NCBI GenBank assembly: GCA_031177685.1
Contig: JAPSGI010000005.1
Coordinates: 145,949-209,948 of the forward strand
Direction: 5' to 3'
From: Solirubrobacteraceae bacterium
GTDB lineage: Bacteria > Actinomycetota > Thermoleophilia > Solirubrobacterales > Solirubrobacteraceae
DNA length: 64,000 bases
This document shows positions 51,095 to 58,826 of this stretch, piece after piece. Under the pieces are notes generated by a model, which was not told the origin of the DNA, ran no database searches, and was given only the letters and a program-made list of their open reading frames with translations. Position numbers and translations under genes: made by a program. How positions within the stretch are numbered: position 1 is the first letter of the stretch; every line of letters begins with the position of its first letter.

Positions 51095-52414
51095 CTAAAC
51101 CGCTGTCGTTTTGCGTTCGTACGTGCGTAGCTCGTCGAGGTTCTCTTCAAGCTTAATGAACGCATCGGCGAGGCTGGACATTGCCGCTGGGTCGGCATCG
51201 ATGTAATTCCAGTTCAGCTCGATCGATGCGGCGATTTTCCGGTCGACATTTGGCAAGACGAGGTCGGTGTAGTCCACGCCGTGGCGGCGGAGGTTCTCGG
51301 TCCACATAACCCGTGGTCCGGTGGTGCGTGGCGAGAGGCGAGGCGCGCGGTGCAGCGGTGTCTGGATGTACACGAATGCTGGTACGCCTTCCGCCCTCAG
51401 CGCGGTGAGATACGTGTCGCGAGAGACGCCAGCGGCCTCAACGTCGAAGTTCAGCGTCACCATGTGGAGCGCCGGCTCGTCGCCCTCGCGGTAGCTTGGC
51501 ACTGAAATGCTACGGACACCGCTCAGCTTGTCGAGGAGGTCAGCCAAGTTGGCTCGCCTTGCCTCGTTTTCGGCATCTAGCTTCACCAGCTGCTCAACGA
51601 GCAGAATGGCATTGACGGTGCTTGGGCGGTAGGTGTAGAGCAGGGAGTCGATGTACGGCGCGAGCTCAGATGGAAATCCGAGCTCTGAAGAGCGGCCGGG
51701 CGCCTCGCTGCCGCCGGGGTGCTGGCAGCTGATTGCGGCCTTCCAGTAGATCTCGGGTCGGGCAGCAAGCATGTATCCCGCCTCGGTCGTGCCCAGCGGC
51801 TTGCCGCCCATACACGAGAACCCCGCGGCGTGACCGAAACCTCCGACTCGCTGGCCGCGGTGGCGAGCCCCGTGTGCCTGACTGCCATCCTCCACGACGA
51901 AGATGCCGTGCTCCTCAGCGATTTCGCAAATCGAGGTCATGTTGGCCGGCTGCCCATAGATGTGAGGCACCATGATGGCTCTTGTGCGCGCCGTGATCTG
52001 CTCGGCGATCATGCCCGGGTCAAGCAGACCGGTTACAGGATCGACATCGGCAAAGACCGGGATCGCGTTGTTGACCAGGATCGCCGAGGTGGTCGCTCCC
52101 CAGGAGTAGGGAGACGTGATCACCTCATCGCCATCCGCGATCTCCAGTCCGATCATCGTCGCGTGTAGCGCGGCGTGGCCGGTTGAGACGCACAGGCATA
52201 GATCCACGTCATGCCAGGCCGCGATGGTCTCCTCGGCCTCTCGGATAAGAGAGTGCTCCTTGCTCAACCCAACTATCGGTCCCTCGTGGAGTAGCCGATC
52301 AACGCGTGCTCGGGCCCTATCGGTGAAAATGGGAAACTTCGGCTTTATCGCACGTCGCGCCGGCGACCCGCCGAGTAGCGCTAGTCTGTCGGGTGTGATC
52401 CGAACCGTCGTCAC
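51095..52414 (-). CDS. DegT/DnrJ/EryC1/StrS-family PLP aminotransferase
   Basis: A 439-residue sugar or cyclitol aminotransferase. The conserved blocks are GLSKEHSLIREAEETIAAWH, CVSTGHAALHATMIGLEIAD (the phosphate-binding region), TSPYSWGATTSAILVNNAIP, VVEDGSQAHGARHRGQRVGG and the PLP lysine in FSCMGGKPLGTTEAGYM. The N-terminus LALLGGSPARRAIKPKFP resembles the StsC/scyllo-inosose type that makes aminocyclitols. The GTG start has AGGAG 6 nt upstream. It is read leftward towards the importer operon from the right copy of the promoter-leader module, about 360 nt away. Confidence 0.9.
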   Translation of the reverse strand: MTTVRITPDRLALLGGSPARRAIKPKFPIFTDRARARVDRLLHEGPIVGLSKEHSLIREAEETIAAWHDVDLCLCVSTGHAALHATMIGLEIADGDEVITSPYSWGATTSAILVNNAIPVFADVDPVTGLLDPGMIAEQITARTRAIMVPHIYGQPANMTSICEIAEEHGIFVVEDGSQAHGARHRGQRVGGFGHAAGFSCMGGKPLGTTEAGYMLAARPEIYWKAAISCQHPGGSEAPGRSSELGFPSELAPYIDSLLYTYRPSTVNAILLVEQLVKLDAENEARRANLADLLDKLSGVRSISVPSYREGDEPALHMVTLNFDVEAAGVSRDTYLTALRAEGVPAFVYIQTPLHRAPRLSPRTTGPRVMWTENLRRHGVDYTDLVLPNVDRKIAASIELNWNYIDADPAAMSSLADAFIKLEENLDELRTYERKTTAV

Positions 52415-52631
52415 TGCATCTCCTGGTCGTGTAGCGGTAAAAGAGTTTTGAGCAGCGTCGCGTGCTCAGCAAGGTGAGTGGAGCGAAGGCGCTTGGGCCG
52501 ACGTCCGCCTCGCCGGCCGAAGGCGACGAGCCGCGCAAGCCCTAGGACAACGGTCAGCGAAGCGTGAGGCGTAGCCTCGAGAGCTTCATCAAGGTTCGTG
52601 AACGCGTAGCTCCGGCCGCCCGAGGGGTGCC

Positions 52632-52835
52632 CGCCGGCTCAGCCGCGCTCCATCATCGATCTGTCTTGGTCGCCAGCGCCGCTCATCGAGCCGCAGACGC
52701 TGCGAGCCTGCTTGGGATTGCTCTCTGTCGCTGCCGCCTTTCGTCGGACCCTGCCTGCGCATGTAGCGCAAGCGTGGATCGATCTAAGCAGGCTTGTTCG
52801 TCGTTGTCAAGGTGCTGGATGGTTGACGTTGTCAT
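52632..52835 (-). repeat. right copy of the ~205-nt promoter-leader module
   Basis: Reverse complement of this stretch aligns with 44786-44993. It lies 217 to 421 nt upstream of the aminotransferase start. Its promoter element is conserved while the 200 nt between it and the start codon (52415-52631) is unlike the corresponding part of the importer leader. Conservation in both the DNA control region and the first ~150 nt of the message suggests more than a simple operator. Confidence 0.7.
52782..52810 (-). promoter_or_regulatory. sigma-70-like promoter of the aminotransferase transcript
   Basis: Read on the minus strand, TTGACA (52810-52805) and TTAGAT (52787-52782) are 17 nt apart, exactly as in the left copy. 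TGACAACG recurs 25 nt upstream. Transcription would start near 52775, giving a leader of about 360 nt. The LacI-type gene at 53000 begins 165 nt away in the other direction, a usual place for a regulator of this promoter. Confidence 0.65.
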
Positions 52836-52999
52836 TGGCAGTCGAGCCGGCTGGGCGCGAGCCGCGAAGCCAGTACTGTCCGGAGAATTGGGTTTGGGAT
52901 AGGCGATGGCGAAAGCCATGACGCACGTTTGGCATGTTTGAACACTGACTGTGGCACGTCAAAGCGATCGCGCGTGATACAGTTGCCGGCATCGACTCG

Positions 53000-54070
53000 A
53001 TGCCTGATCGTCTCCCGTCCTCATCGCGAAGCGAAGTGCTGCAGGCAAGGTCTCCTCGTCCTGAAGATGCCTCGCGGCCGCCGGCGCACCCAACCGTCGC
53101 CGATCTTGCGCTCGCCGCGGGCGTGTCGGTTACGACCGCAACCCGAGCGCTGCGAGGCAGCCCACTGGTTCGTGAGGAGACCCGCAGCCGGATCCTCAAG
53201 ACCGCGCGCGATATCGACTTCGCGCCAAATCGGATGGCCCGCGCGCTGAGCCTGCAGTCATCTCTGTTCGTCGGGATGGTTGTTCCTGACGCCTCGGATG
53301 TCTTTTACGCCCGGCTGTTCAAGGGGGCCAAGGAGGTGCTTGAGGACGCGGGTTACCCCGTGCTGCTGATGGACAGCGGATGGGAGGCCGAGAAGGAATC
53401 CATAGCGATTGAAACCTTATTGGGGCACCGTGTGGCGGGCATCCTGCTCGCCACGTCAGGGGGTTACGAGCCCGCCCGTGTACCCGTCGTGTTCCTCAAC
53501 CACGCCGTCCACGGCGCCGGACAAGGACACGTCAGCCTCGCCAACGAGCACGGGGTCAGTCTGCTCGTCGAGCACTTGCTCACTCACGGCCACCGGCGCA
53601 TCGCCTATATCGGCGGGCCGCGCAACGATTCGGCCGCGCTGGAACGCCGCGAGAGCTTCCAGAGTGCGCTCGCCCGCGTGTGGCACGCCGTCCCGCCCGA
53701 GTACCTGCACTACAGCGACAGCCGATGGTCGGAGGAAAGCGGCGAGCGCGCCGGCAATGAGCTGATCACCCTGGATCCGCCACCGACCGCCATCCTGGCC
53801 GCCAGCGACAGATTGGCGGTCGGCGCGATGCGTGCGTTGCGCACCGGGGGCAAGCGAATCCCCGATGACATCGCACTCGTCTGCTTCGACGACCCCCTCT
53901 CGAGCGACATGCTCGAACCGCCCCTGACTGTCGTCGCCCACGATGCATTGCGGCTCGGCGCCGATGCCGCCAACCTCATGCTTGAGCAGCTCGCAGGCCA
54001 CACGCAGCGCCGGGAGATCCGCATCCCGATCGAGCTCATCATCCGCCGCTCCTGCGGCTGCAACCGCTAG
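53000..54070 (+). CDS. LacI-family transcriptional regulator, copy 1
   Basis: A 356-residue repressor. The LacI helix-turn-helix is at about 32-75 (TVADLALAAGVSVTTATRAL then the hinge FAPNRMARAL), after an unusually long, polar 30-residue N-terminus. The periplasmic-binding-like effector domain has SSLFVGMVVPDASDVFYARL, VPVVFLNHAVHG, YIGGPRNDSAALERRESFQ and DDIALVCFDDPLSSDMLEPP. The C-terminus ends in RRSCGCNR, with two cysteines. It is close to the regulator at 57092-58171 along most of its length. It is divergent from the aminotransferase transcript, which it may control. Confidence 0.92.
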   Translation: MPDRLPSSSRSEVLQARSPRPEDASRPPAHPTVADLALAAGVSVTTATRALRGSPLVREETRSRILKTARDIDFAPNRMARALSLQSSLFVGMVVPDASDVFYARLFKGAKEVLEDAGYPVLLMDSGWEAEKESIAIETLLGHRVAGILLATSGGYEPARVPVVFLNHAVHGAGQGHVSLANEHGVSLLVEHLLTHGHRRIAYIGGPRNDSAALERRESFQSALARVWHAVPPEYLHYSDSRWSEESGERAGNELITLDPPPTAILAASDRLAVGAMRALRTGGKRIPDDIALVCFDDPLSSDMLEPPLTVVAHDALRLGADAANLMLEQLAGHTQRREIRIPIELIIRRSCGCNR

Positions 54071-54516
54071 CCGCGGTCTCGGCGGCCTACAACCCGCCAG
54101 CCGGGACTGCATCCCTCGTCGAGGACGTCGCCGGGTCACGCCGAACTGACCGACGCGGGTGCAGGCCGCGCCTCGTGCCGTCGGCGCATGACCCTCGATA
54201 GCCATAAGCCGTCTCACAGGACAGCCGCGCCGCCGGACGCCGATCCTTGACCCGACGCTGTCCGAGATCTATGCTCGCCAGGGAACGGAGTCGATAGCCG
54301 CTGATAACGGGAGATTTCCCCCCACACGCAGGCTTGAGTCGTCGACGCCAACGGCGCAAGCGTCGAGCCGGCGATTTTGACTATCGTAGAACAGAACTCC
54401 TCGACACCCAGACGGATGCGCCAGAGCGACTTCGGTGCCGCGATCGCGCGCAGCCACCAACTCCCGCATCGACCGCGCATGCCGCGATCGCTAACACGCA
54501 ACAAGGAAGAAGGCCT
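54071..54516. other. non-coding gap before the amidase gene
   Basis: About 450 bases without a supportable gene. Minus-strand frames at 54214-54528 and 54269-54469 are open but have no start signal, and I do not recognise their translations; a decayed gene remains possible. The last 20 bases carry the AAGGAAGAAGG ribosome site of the amidase. I saw no copy of the promoter-leader module here. Confidence 0.35.
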
Positions 54517-55968
54517 ATGTTGGTACATGAGTACGCCGCTTGCGACGCAACGGCACTAGCCGAACTGCTGCGCGATCGGAAGGTCAGCGCGGAGGAGGTG
54601 TATTCCGTAGCCACCGAGGCGATCACGGCGGTGAACTCAGAACTCAACGCCCTTGCCCACGGGCCATATGAGCAGCCACTCGAGTACGCGGTCGACGGCC
54701 CGTTCGCCGGCGTCCCGTTTCTCTTGAAGGACCTGGGGGCTCATCCGCAGGGCCTCCCGTGCAGACACGGCTCGCGGCTTAGTGGAGACGGCGTCATCTA
54801 TGCCGACGAATCCTTTCTGGTCCGACGTTTCCGCGAGGCCGGACTCGCGATCGCCGGACTGACAACCGTCCCCGAGCTTGGTCCCAGTTTCAACACCGAG
54901 CCCCTCGTGCACGGATCGACTCGCAATCCGTGGGACGTCACGCTAAGCGCAGGTGGCTCGAGCGGCGGTTCCGGAGCGATGGTCGCGGCTGGCGCAGTCG
55001 CTGCTGCGCACGCGAATGACGGCGCGGGATCGATTCGCGTCCCCGCCGCGTTCAATGGCTTGGTCGGACTCAAGCCGAGTCGAGGACGGATCTCGGACGG
55101 GCCGGACCGCCAGGAGCTCACCCTCGGCATCGCCGCCGAGGGCGTGCTCACGCGCACGATGCGCGACTGCGCTGCACTGCTAGATGCCGTTGCTGGACCG
55201 ATGCCAGGAGACAAGGTCCTCATCAAGGAACCCGAGCGACCGTTCTCGCGAGAGGTCGGGGCCGATCCTGGCCGACTGCGGATTGCCGTGCACACCGCCT
55301 CATGGTCTGGGAGTCAGGTGGATGCCGAGGTGACGCGCGCGGTGCAAGCGACCGTACGCCAGCTCGAGGAACTCGGTCACGAAATTGAGTCCGCGACACC
55401 GAGTTTCGACTGGGACGCGTTCATGGCGGCGGAGCTGACTATCTTCGCGGCAGAAACGAACGCAGCGGTGGACGCCATAGCAGCTGCCACGGGAAATCGG
55501 CCGAGCCCGGAGACCCTGGAGCATTCGATCCTCGCCTTGTCCGAGCACGGCAGCCGAGTGACCGCATCAGAGCTCTTTGAGGCATTGCAAACGGTAAACG
55601 GCCTCTCTCGCACGGTCGGTGAGTTCTTCACGCGATGGGACCTCCTGATCACACCGACTGTGGCGGTACCGCAGTTGCCTCTGGGATATCTCAATGCCAA
55701 CGACCGATCCCTCGACGCGGACGGTTGGATCCGACACATGTTCGACCTCTGTTCATTCACGCCACTGTTCAATGTCTGCGGTTCGCCGGCGATCAGCCTT
55801 CCGATCGGATGGACATCGGAGGAACTCCCGATCGGCATACAGCTCGCTGCACCGATGTGTGAGGAAGCTAGGCTGATTCGTGTCGGCAGCCAACTCGAGG
55901 TGGCCATGCCATGGAGGAATCGCCGGCCGACGGTGCATGCGGGACGCTTCGGAGTGCTGGCAGAGTGA
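54517..55968 (+). CDS. amidase-signature family amidase
   Basis: A 483-residue amidase. The Ser-cisSer-Lys triad is present: Lys in PFLLKDLGAHPQG, cis-Ser in SAGGSSGGSGAMVAAG and nucleophile Ser in NDGAGSIRVPAAFNG. The length matches 6-aminohexanoate-dimer or glutamyl-amidase types. It hydrolyses a carboxamide, releasing ammonia or an amine. There is no signal peptide, so the substrate is probably brought in by the importer. A strong AAGGAAGAAGG precedes the ATG at 54517. Codon use is more A/T-tolerant than outside the region. Confidence 0.92.
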   Translation: MLVHEYAACDATALAELLRDRKVSAEEVYSVATEAITAVNSELNALAHGPYEQPLEYAVDGPFAGVPFLLKDLGAHPQGLPCRHGSRLSGDGVIYADESFLVRRFREAGLAIAGLTTVPELGPSFNTEPLVHGSTRNPWDVTLSAGGSSGGSGAMVAAGAVAAAHANDGAGSIRVPAAFNGLVGLKPSRGRISDGPDRQELTLGIAAEGVLTRTMRDCAALLDAVAGPMPGDKVLIKEPERPFSREVGADPGRLRIAVHTASWSGSQVDAEVTRAVQATVRQLEELGHEIESATPSFDWDAFMAAELTIFAAETNAAVDAIAAATGNRPSPETLEHSILALSEHGSRVTASELFEALQTVNGLSRTVGEFFTRWDLLITPTVAVPQLPLGYLNANDRSLDADGWIRHMFDLCSFTPLFNVCGSPAISLPIGWTSEELPIGIQLAAPMCEEARLIRVGSQLEVAMPWRNRRPTVHAGRFGVLAE

Positions 55969-56008
55969 GGCTCCGACACCCATCGCCACGGCTGGCCTCA
56001 CTCACACG

Positions 56009-56158
56009 ATGGGGTTTCTCGAAGACGACATCGCGTCGTGGCGGCGAGCGAACGCCGTGGCGCCGGGCGAGACCGACACCGAGATGCACGGCTTCGTAGT
56101 CGCCTGTCGTGGCATGGCCGGCGCCAACAACGATCTGGCAATGCTGGTGGACGGGTGA
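56009..56158 (+). CDS. 49-residue orphan protein or gene fragment
   Basis: A short frame starting MGFLEDDIASWRRANAVAP and ending in NDLAMLVDG. It is coupled by GTGA to the dehydrogenase gene behind it, which supports translation. The composition is that of the middle of a larger enzyme rather than a free small protein, and the frame stays open upstream to 55880, inside the amidase gene, so it may be the tail of a gene whose front was lost. No family is recognised. Confidence 0.4.
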   Translation: MGFLEDDIASWRRANAVAPGETDTEMHGFVVACRGMAGANNDLAMLVDG

Positions 56159-57051
56159 TCAAGATCGGGCTCATCGGTGCCGGTGCCTGGGCGCAGCACA
56201 CCTACGCGCCGCTGTTCGCCGACAACGAGGTCACCGAGCTGGCGGGCGTGTGGGCGCGGACGCCCGCGGGGGCGGCCCTCCTCGCCGCCCGGCACCGAGC
56301 ACGGGCGTTCGACACCGTGAGTGAGCTCGCCCGGTGCGTCGATGCGCTCGCGTTCGCGGTACCCCCCGCGGCGCAGGCGACCATTGCAATCGAGGCCGCC
56401 GGCTGGCGTAGGCCGATGCTGCTCGAAAAGCCGTTGGCGGCCACCGTCGATGGCGCCCGCGGCGTCGTCGCCGCGCTCGCCGCGAACGACGTTCGCAGCA
56501 TGATGGGGCTCGCGTACCGCTTCGCGCCCGGCGTCGAGCGTTTCATCGATGAGGCTCGTCGCATCGAAGCGATCGGGCTCGAGGCGCGCTTCCTCTCCGG
56601 CGGCTTCCTCTCGGGCCCATTCGCCAGCGGCTGGCGCCGCGACGTCGGTGCGCTGGTGGACGTGGGACCTCATGTCCTAGACCTGGTTGACCTGGCGCTC
56701 GGTGAGATCAGAACAATCCACGGCGTGTGTCGTCCCGACTGGGCATCGCTGGCTTGCGAGCACGTCAGCGAAGCGGTGAGCACGGTGACGCTCTCGTGCT
56801 CGGTGCACACCGACGGACTCCGCGTCGAGCTTGAGGCCCATGGGAGCGCGAAGGCCGCGCGGATCGACGTTGCCGACGCCTTGGGTCCCTTCTTCTCGGG
56901 CCCAAGGTTCGCGCCGGCGCGGAGCGCGGCGCTGCGCCGGCTACGCGACGAGTTCGCAGCTCTCGTGTCTGGGCAACACCTCCCTGATCGCATGTCAGCC
57001 GCACGTGGTTTGTATCTGCAGGGGCTCATCGCCGACGCTATGAGCGTCTGA
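56155..57051 (+). CDS. Gfo/Idh/MocA-family oxidoreductase
   Basis: A 298-residue NAD(P)-dependent dehydrogenase. The Rossmann motif is IKIGLIGAGAWAQHTYAP, the catalytic Lys is in PMLLEKPLAATV (EKP) and the following YRFAPGVERFIDEA and VDVGPHVLDLVDLAL are standard. Family members oxidise sugars or inositols such as myo-inositol; together with the DegT aminotransferase this hints at aminocyclitol or amino-sugar chemistry. Start GTG 56155 overlaps the short frame before it by 4 nt. It converges with the second LacI gene, 40 nt apart. Confidence 0.9.
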   Translation: MIKIGLIGAGAWAQHTYAPLFADNEVTELAGVWARTPAGAALLAARHRARAFDTVSELARCVDALAFAVPPAAQATIAIEAAGWRRPMLLEKPLAATVDGARGVVAALAANDVRSMMGLAYRFAPGVERFIDEARRIEAIGLEARFLSGGFLSGPFASGWRRDVGALVDVGPHVLDLVDLALGEIRTIHGVCRPDWASLACEHVSEAVSTVTLSCSVHTDGLRVELEAHGSAKAARIDVADALGPFFSGPRFAPARSAALRRLRDEFAALVSGQHLPDRMSAARGLYLQGLIADAMSV

Positions 57052-57091
57052 CTGCTGCGCTCTACGCCTCCTGGGCGCGAGCGTCCGGCTT

Positions 57092-58171
57092 TCACACCGT
57101 TTCGCTGGTGCAGCCGCAGGAGCGGCGAACGATCAGCTTGACGGGCACCCGCACATCGCTCGCCACGGCAGTCCGCCCTTCGAGCTGTTCGAGCATGAGG
57201 GCAGCGCTGCAGGCGCCGACTTCGTATGCGCTGTGGGCCACCACGGTGGGTGGTGGTTCGAGCATGTCGCTTGAGACGGGGTCGTCGAAGCACACGAGGG
57301 CGATGTCGTCGGGGATGCGCTTGCCGGCGGCACGGAGCGCACGCATCGCGCCGAGCGCGAGCTTGTCGCTGGCCGTGAGTACGGCGGTAGGCGGCGGGTC
57401 GAGCGCGAGGAGGTCGGCGGCGGCACGCTCGCCGCTCTCCTCCGACCACAGCCTGTCGCTGTGACGTAGGTATTGGGGGGGCACGGCCTGCCAGGCTCGC
57501 GCCAGCGCGGTCTGGAAGCTCTCGCGACGCTCGTCGGCGCAGGAGTCGCCGAGGGGGCCACCGATGTAGGCGATGCGCCGGTGCTCGTGTTCCATCAGGT
57601 GCCCGACGAGCAGCTCGATCCCCTCCTCGTTCGCGAGGTTGACCGCCCCCTGCCCGACGCCGTGGAGAACGTGGTTGACGAAAATGACCGGCACTCCTCC
57701 CGGCGGGTCGCCCCCCGATGTCGCAAGGAGGATCCCCGCGACGCGATGGGCGATGAGCGTCTCAAACGCCGTCTCCTCCTTGGCTGTGTCCCACTCGCTG
57801 TCCATCAGGAGCACCTGGTAGCCGGCCTCCTCCAACACGCCCTTCGCACCTTTGAACACGCGCGCGAAGAAGACATCGGAGGCGTCGGGCACGACCATCC
57901 CGATGAATAGCGATGAGCGTGTGCGCAGCGATCGCGCAATTTGGTTCGGCGCGAAACCGATCTCACGAGCGACCTCGAGGATCTTGACGCGGGTCTCCTC
58001 ACGAACGAGTGGGCTACCACGGAGCGCCCTTGCCACCGTCGTGGGCGACATGCCGACGGCGGTTGCCACGTCGGCGACGGTCGGCTGGTGTAGCCGCTCT
58101 GGAGCGCCGTCAGCGCGTGTCGGCTGGTGGGACCGGGCTCGATCGGAAGTGGGCGGAACGTGCGCGGACAT
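57092..58171 (-). CDS. LacI-family transcriptional regulator, copy 2
   Basis: A 359-residue LacI repressor with the same unusual build as copy 1: a ~30-residue polar N-terminus, HTH TVADVATAVGMSPTTVARAL, hinge FAPNQIARSL, and an effector domain with SSLFIGMVVPDASDVFFARV and LVCFDDPVSSDMLEPPPTVV, ending RRSCGCTSETV. By eye the two share well over half their residues. They face each other across the amidase and dehydrogenase genes. Functional divergence in ligand or operator is likely but not visible. Confidence 0.92.
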   Translation of the reverse strand: MSAHVPPTSDRARSHQPTRADGAPERLHQPTVADVATAVGMSPTTVARALRGSPLVREETRVKILEVAREIGFAPNQIARSLRTRSSLFIGMVVPDASDVFFARVFKGAKGVLEEAGYQVLLMDSEWDTAKEETAFETLIAHRVAGILLATSGGDPPGGVPVIFVNHVLHGVGQGAVNLANEEGIELLVGHLMEHEHRRIAYIGGPLGDSCADERRESFQTALARAWQAVPPQYLRHSDRLWSEESGERAAADLLALDPPPTAVLTASDKLALGAMRALRAAGKRIPDDIALVCFDDPVSSDMLEPPPTVVAHSAYEVGACSAALMLEQLEGRTAVASDVRVPVKLIVRRSCGCTSETV

Positions 58172-58555
58172 CGAAAGTCCTCGAATCCTACCGAGCCGCG
58201 TGGATCCAATGATCGAGGTCGACGTCGCGAAGAGTGACTATCGCTGGATATCCGGCCCGCCGAGATAGAAACGAAAATGAAAGCACGTCGATCATGTGCC
58301 CAAACCTGAGCGCTGGAACGCTCCCGGTGCCACACCATGAGGCAGCGTTGTCCTCTCTCGACTGGCACGACCGTACTCCGGCGCCCGTTTCGCCCGAGTC
58401 TCCGACGACAGGCGCATCCCTTCTCCCGCAGCGACGCGGACGGCATCTGACCCGCGAATGCTCACCACACAAGCTGCGCGAGAGCGCGAGCGATCGAGGC
58501 CGGCCGCCGAGTTTGAGATAATCGCAGCGTGTGCGGATGACCCATCTCGTCTCAG
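58172..58555. other. non-coding stretch left of the tRNA
   Basis: About 380 bases between the start of LacI copy 2 and the integrase-like remnant. Several open frames of 60-130 codons occur on both strands but none has a ribosome site or a recognisable domain. It should hold the promoter of LacI copy 2, though I cannot point to convincing hexamers. Confidence 0.35.
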
Positions 58556-58723
58556 GGCCTGCGATCCGCACAGATCGCGCTGCGGCTTGGGATCGTCAGG
58601 TGCGAGGCCTTTCCGCCGCTATCGAAACCGACTCCTCACACGCTCCGGCACGTACGTCTGGATCGCGCTGCTAGCCAGCCACTTCGATGCCGAGGTCGCC
58701 GATCTGCAACGCCTTCTCGATAT
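58556..58723 (+). pseudogene. probable tyrosine-recombinase (integrase) remnant
   Basis: Reading from 58556 in one frame gives QIALRLGIVRCEAFPPLSKP, then TPHTLRH, which is the HxxRH box of tyrosine recombinases (Arg and His of the active site, 58631-58651). Directly after, a 2-nt deletion shifts the frame, and the next frame continues TYVWIALLASHFDAEVADLQ, as expected after an RHTY box. Everything before and the catalytic tyrosine after are missing. It stops at the 3' end of tRNA-Phe, a favourite integration site. Short, so moderate confidence only. Confidence 0.4.
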
Positions 58724-58795
58724 GGCGAGACCCGGACTCGAACCGGGGACACCACGATTTTCAGTCGTGTGCTCTACCAACTGAGCTATCTCGCC
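58724..58795 (-). tRNA. tRNA-Phe (GAA)
   Basis: Read on the minus strand the sequence folds into a standard cloverleaf: acceptor GGCGAGA with TCTCGCC, D arm GCTC...GAGC, anticodon arm CACGA...TCGTG around CTGAAAA (anticodon GAA, phenylalanine), and T arm CCCGG-TTCGAGT-CCGGG. No CCA is encoded. It marks the right edge of the atypical region; its 3' end faces that region. Confidence 0.97.
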
Positions 58796-58826
58796 GCCCT
58801 TCCGAAGGCTAGCGAGCGGGGGGCGA

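Noticed and set aside
54214..54528. Minus-strand frame before the amidase as a transposase remnant
   Set aside because: No catalytic motif or terminal repeats could be identified; left as unexplained gap.
58458..58784. 108-codon frame ending MARPGLEPGTPRF
   Set aside because: The end is translated tRNA-Phe, a common annotation artefact; the part before it is better read as a frameshifted integrase fragment.
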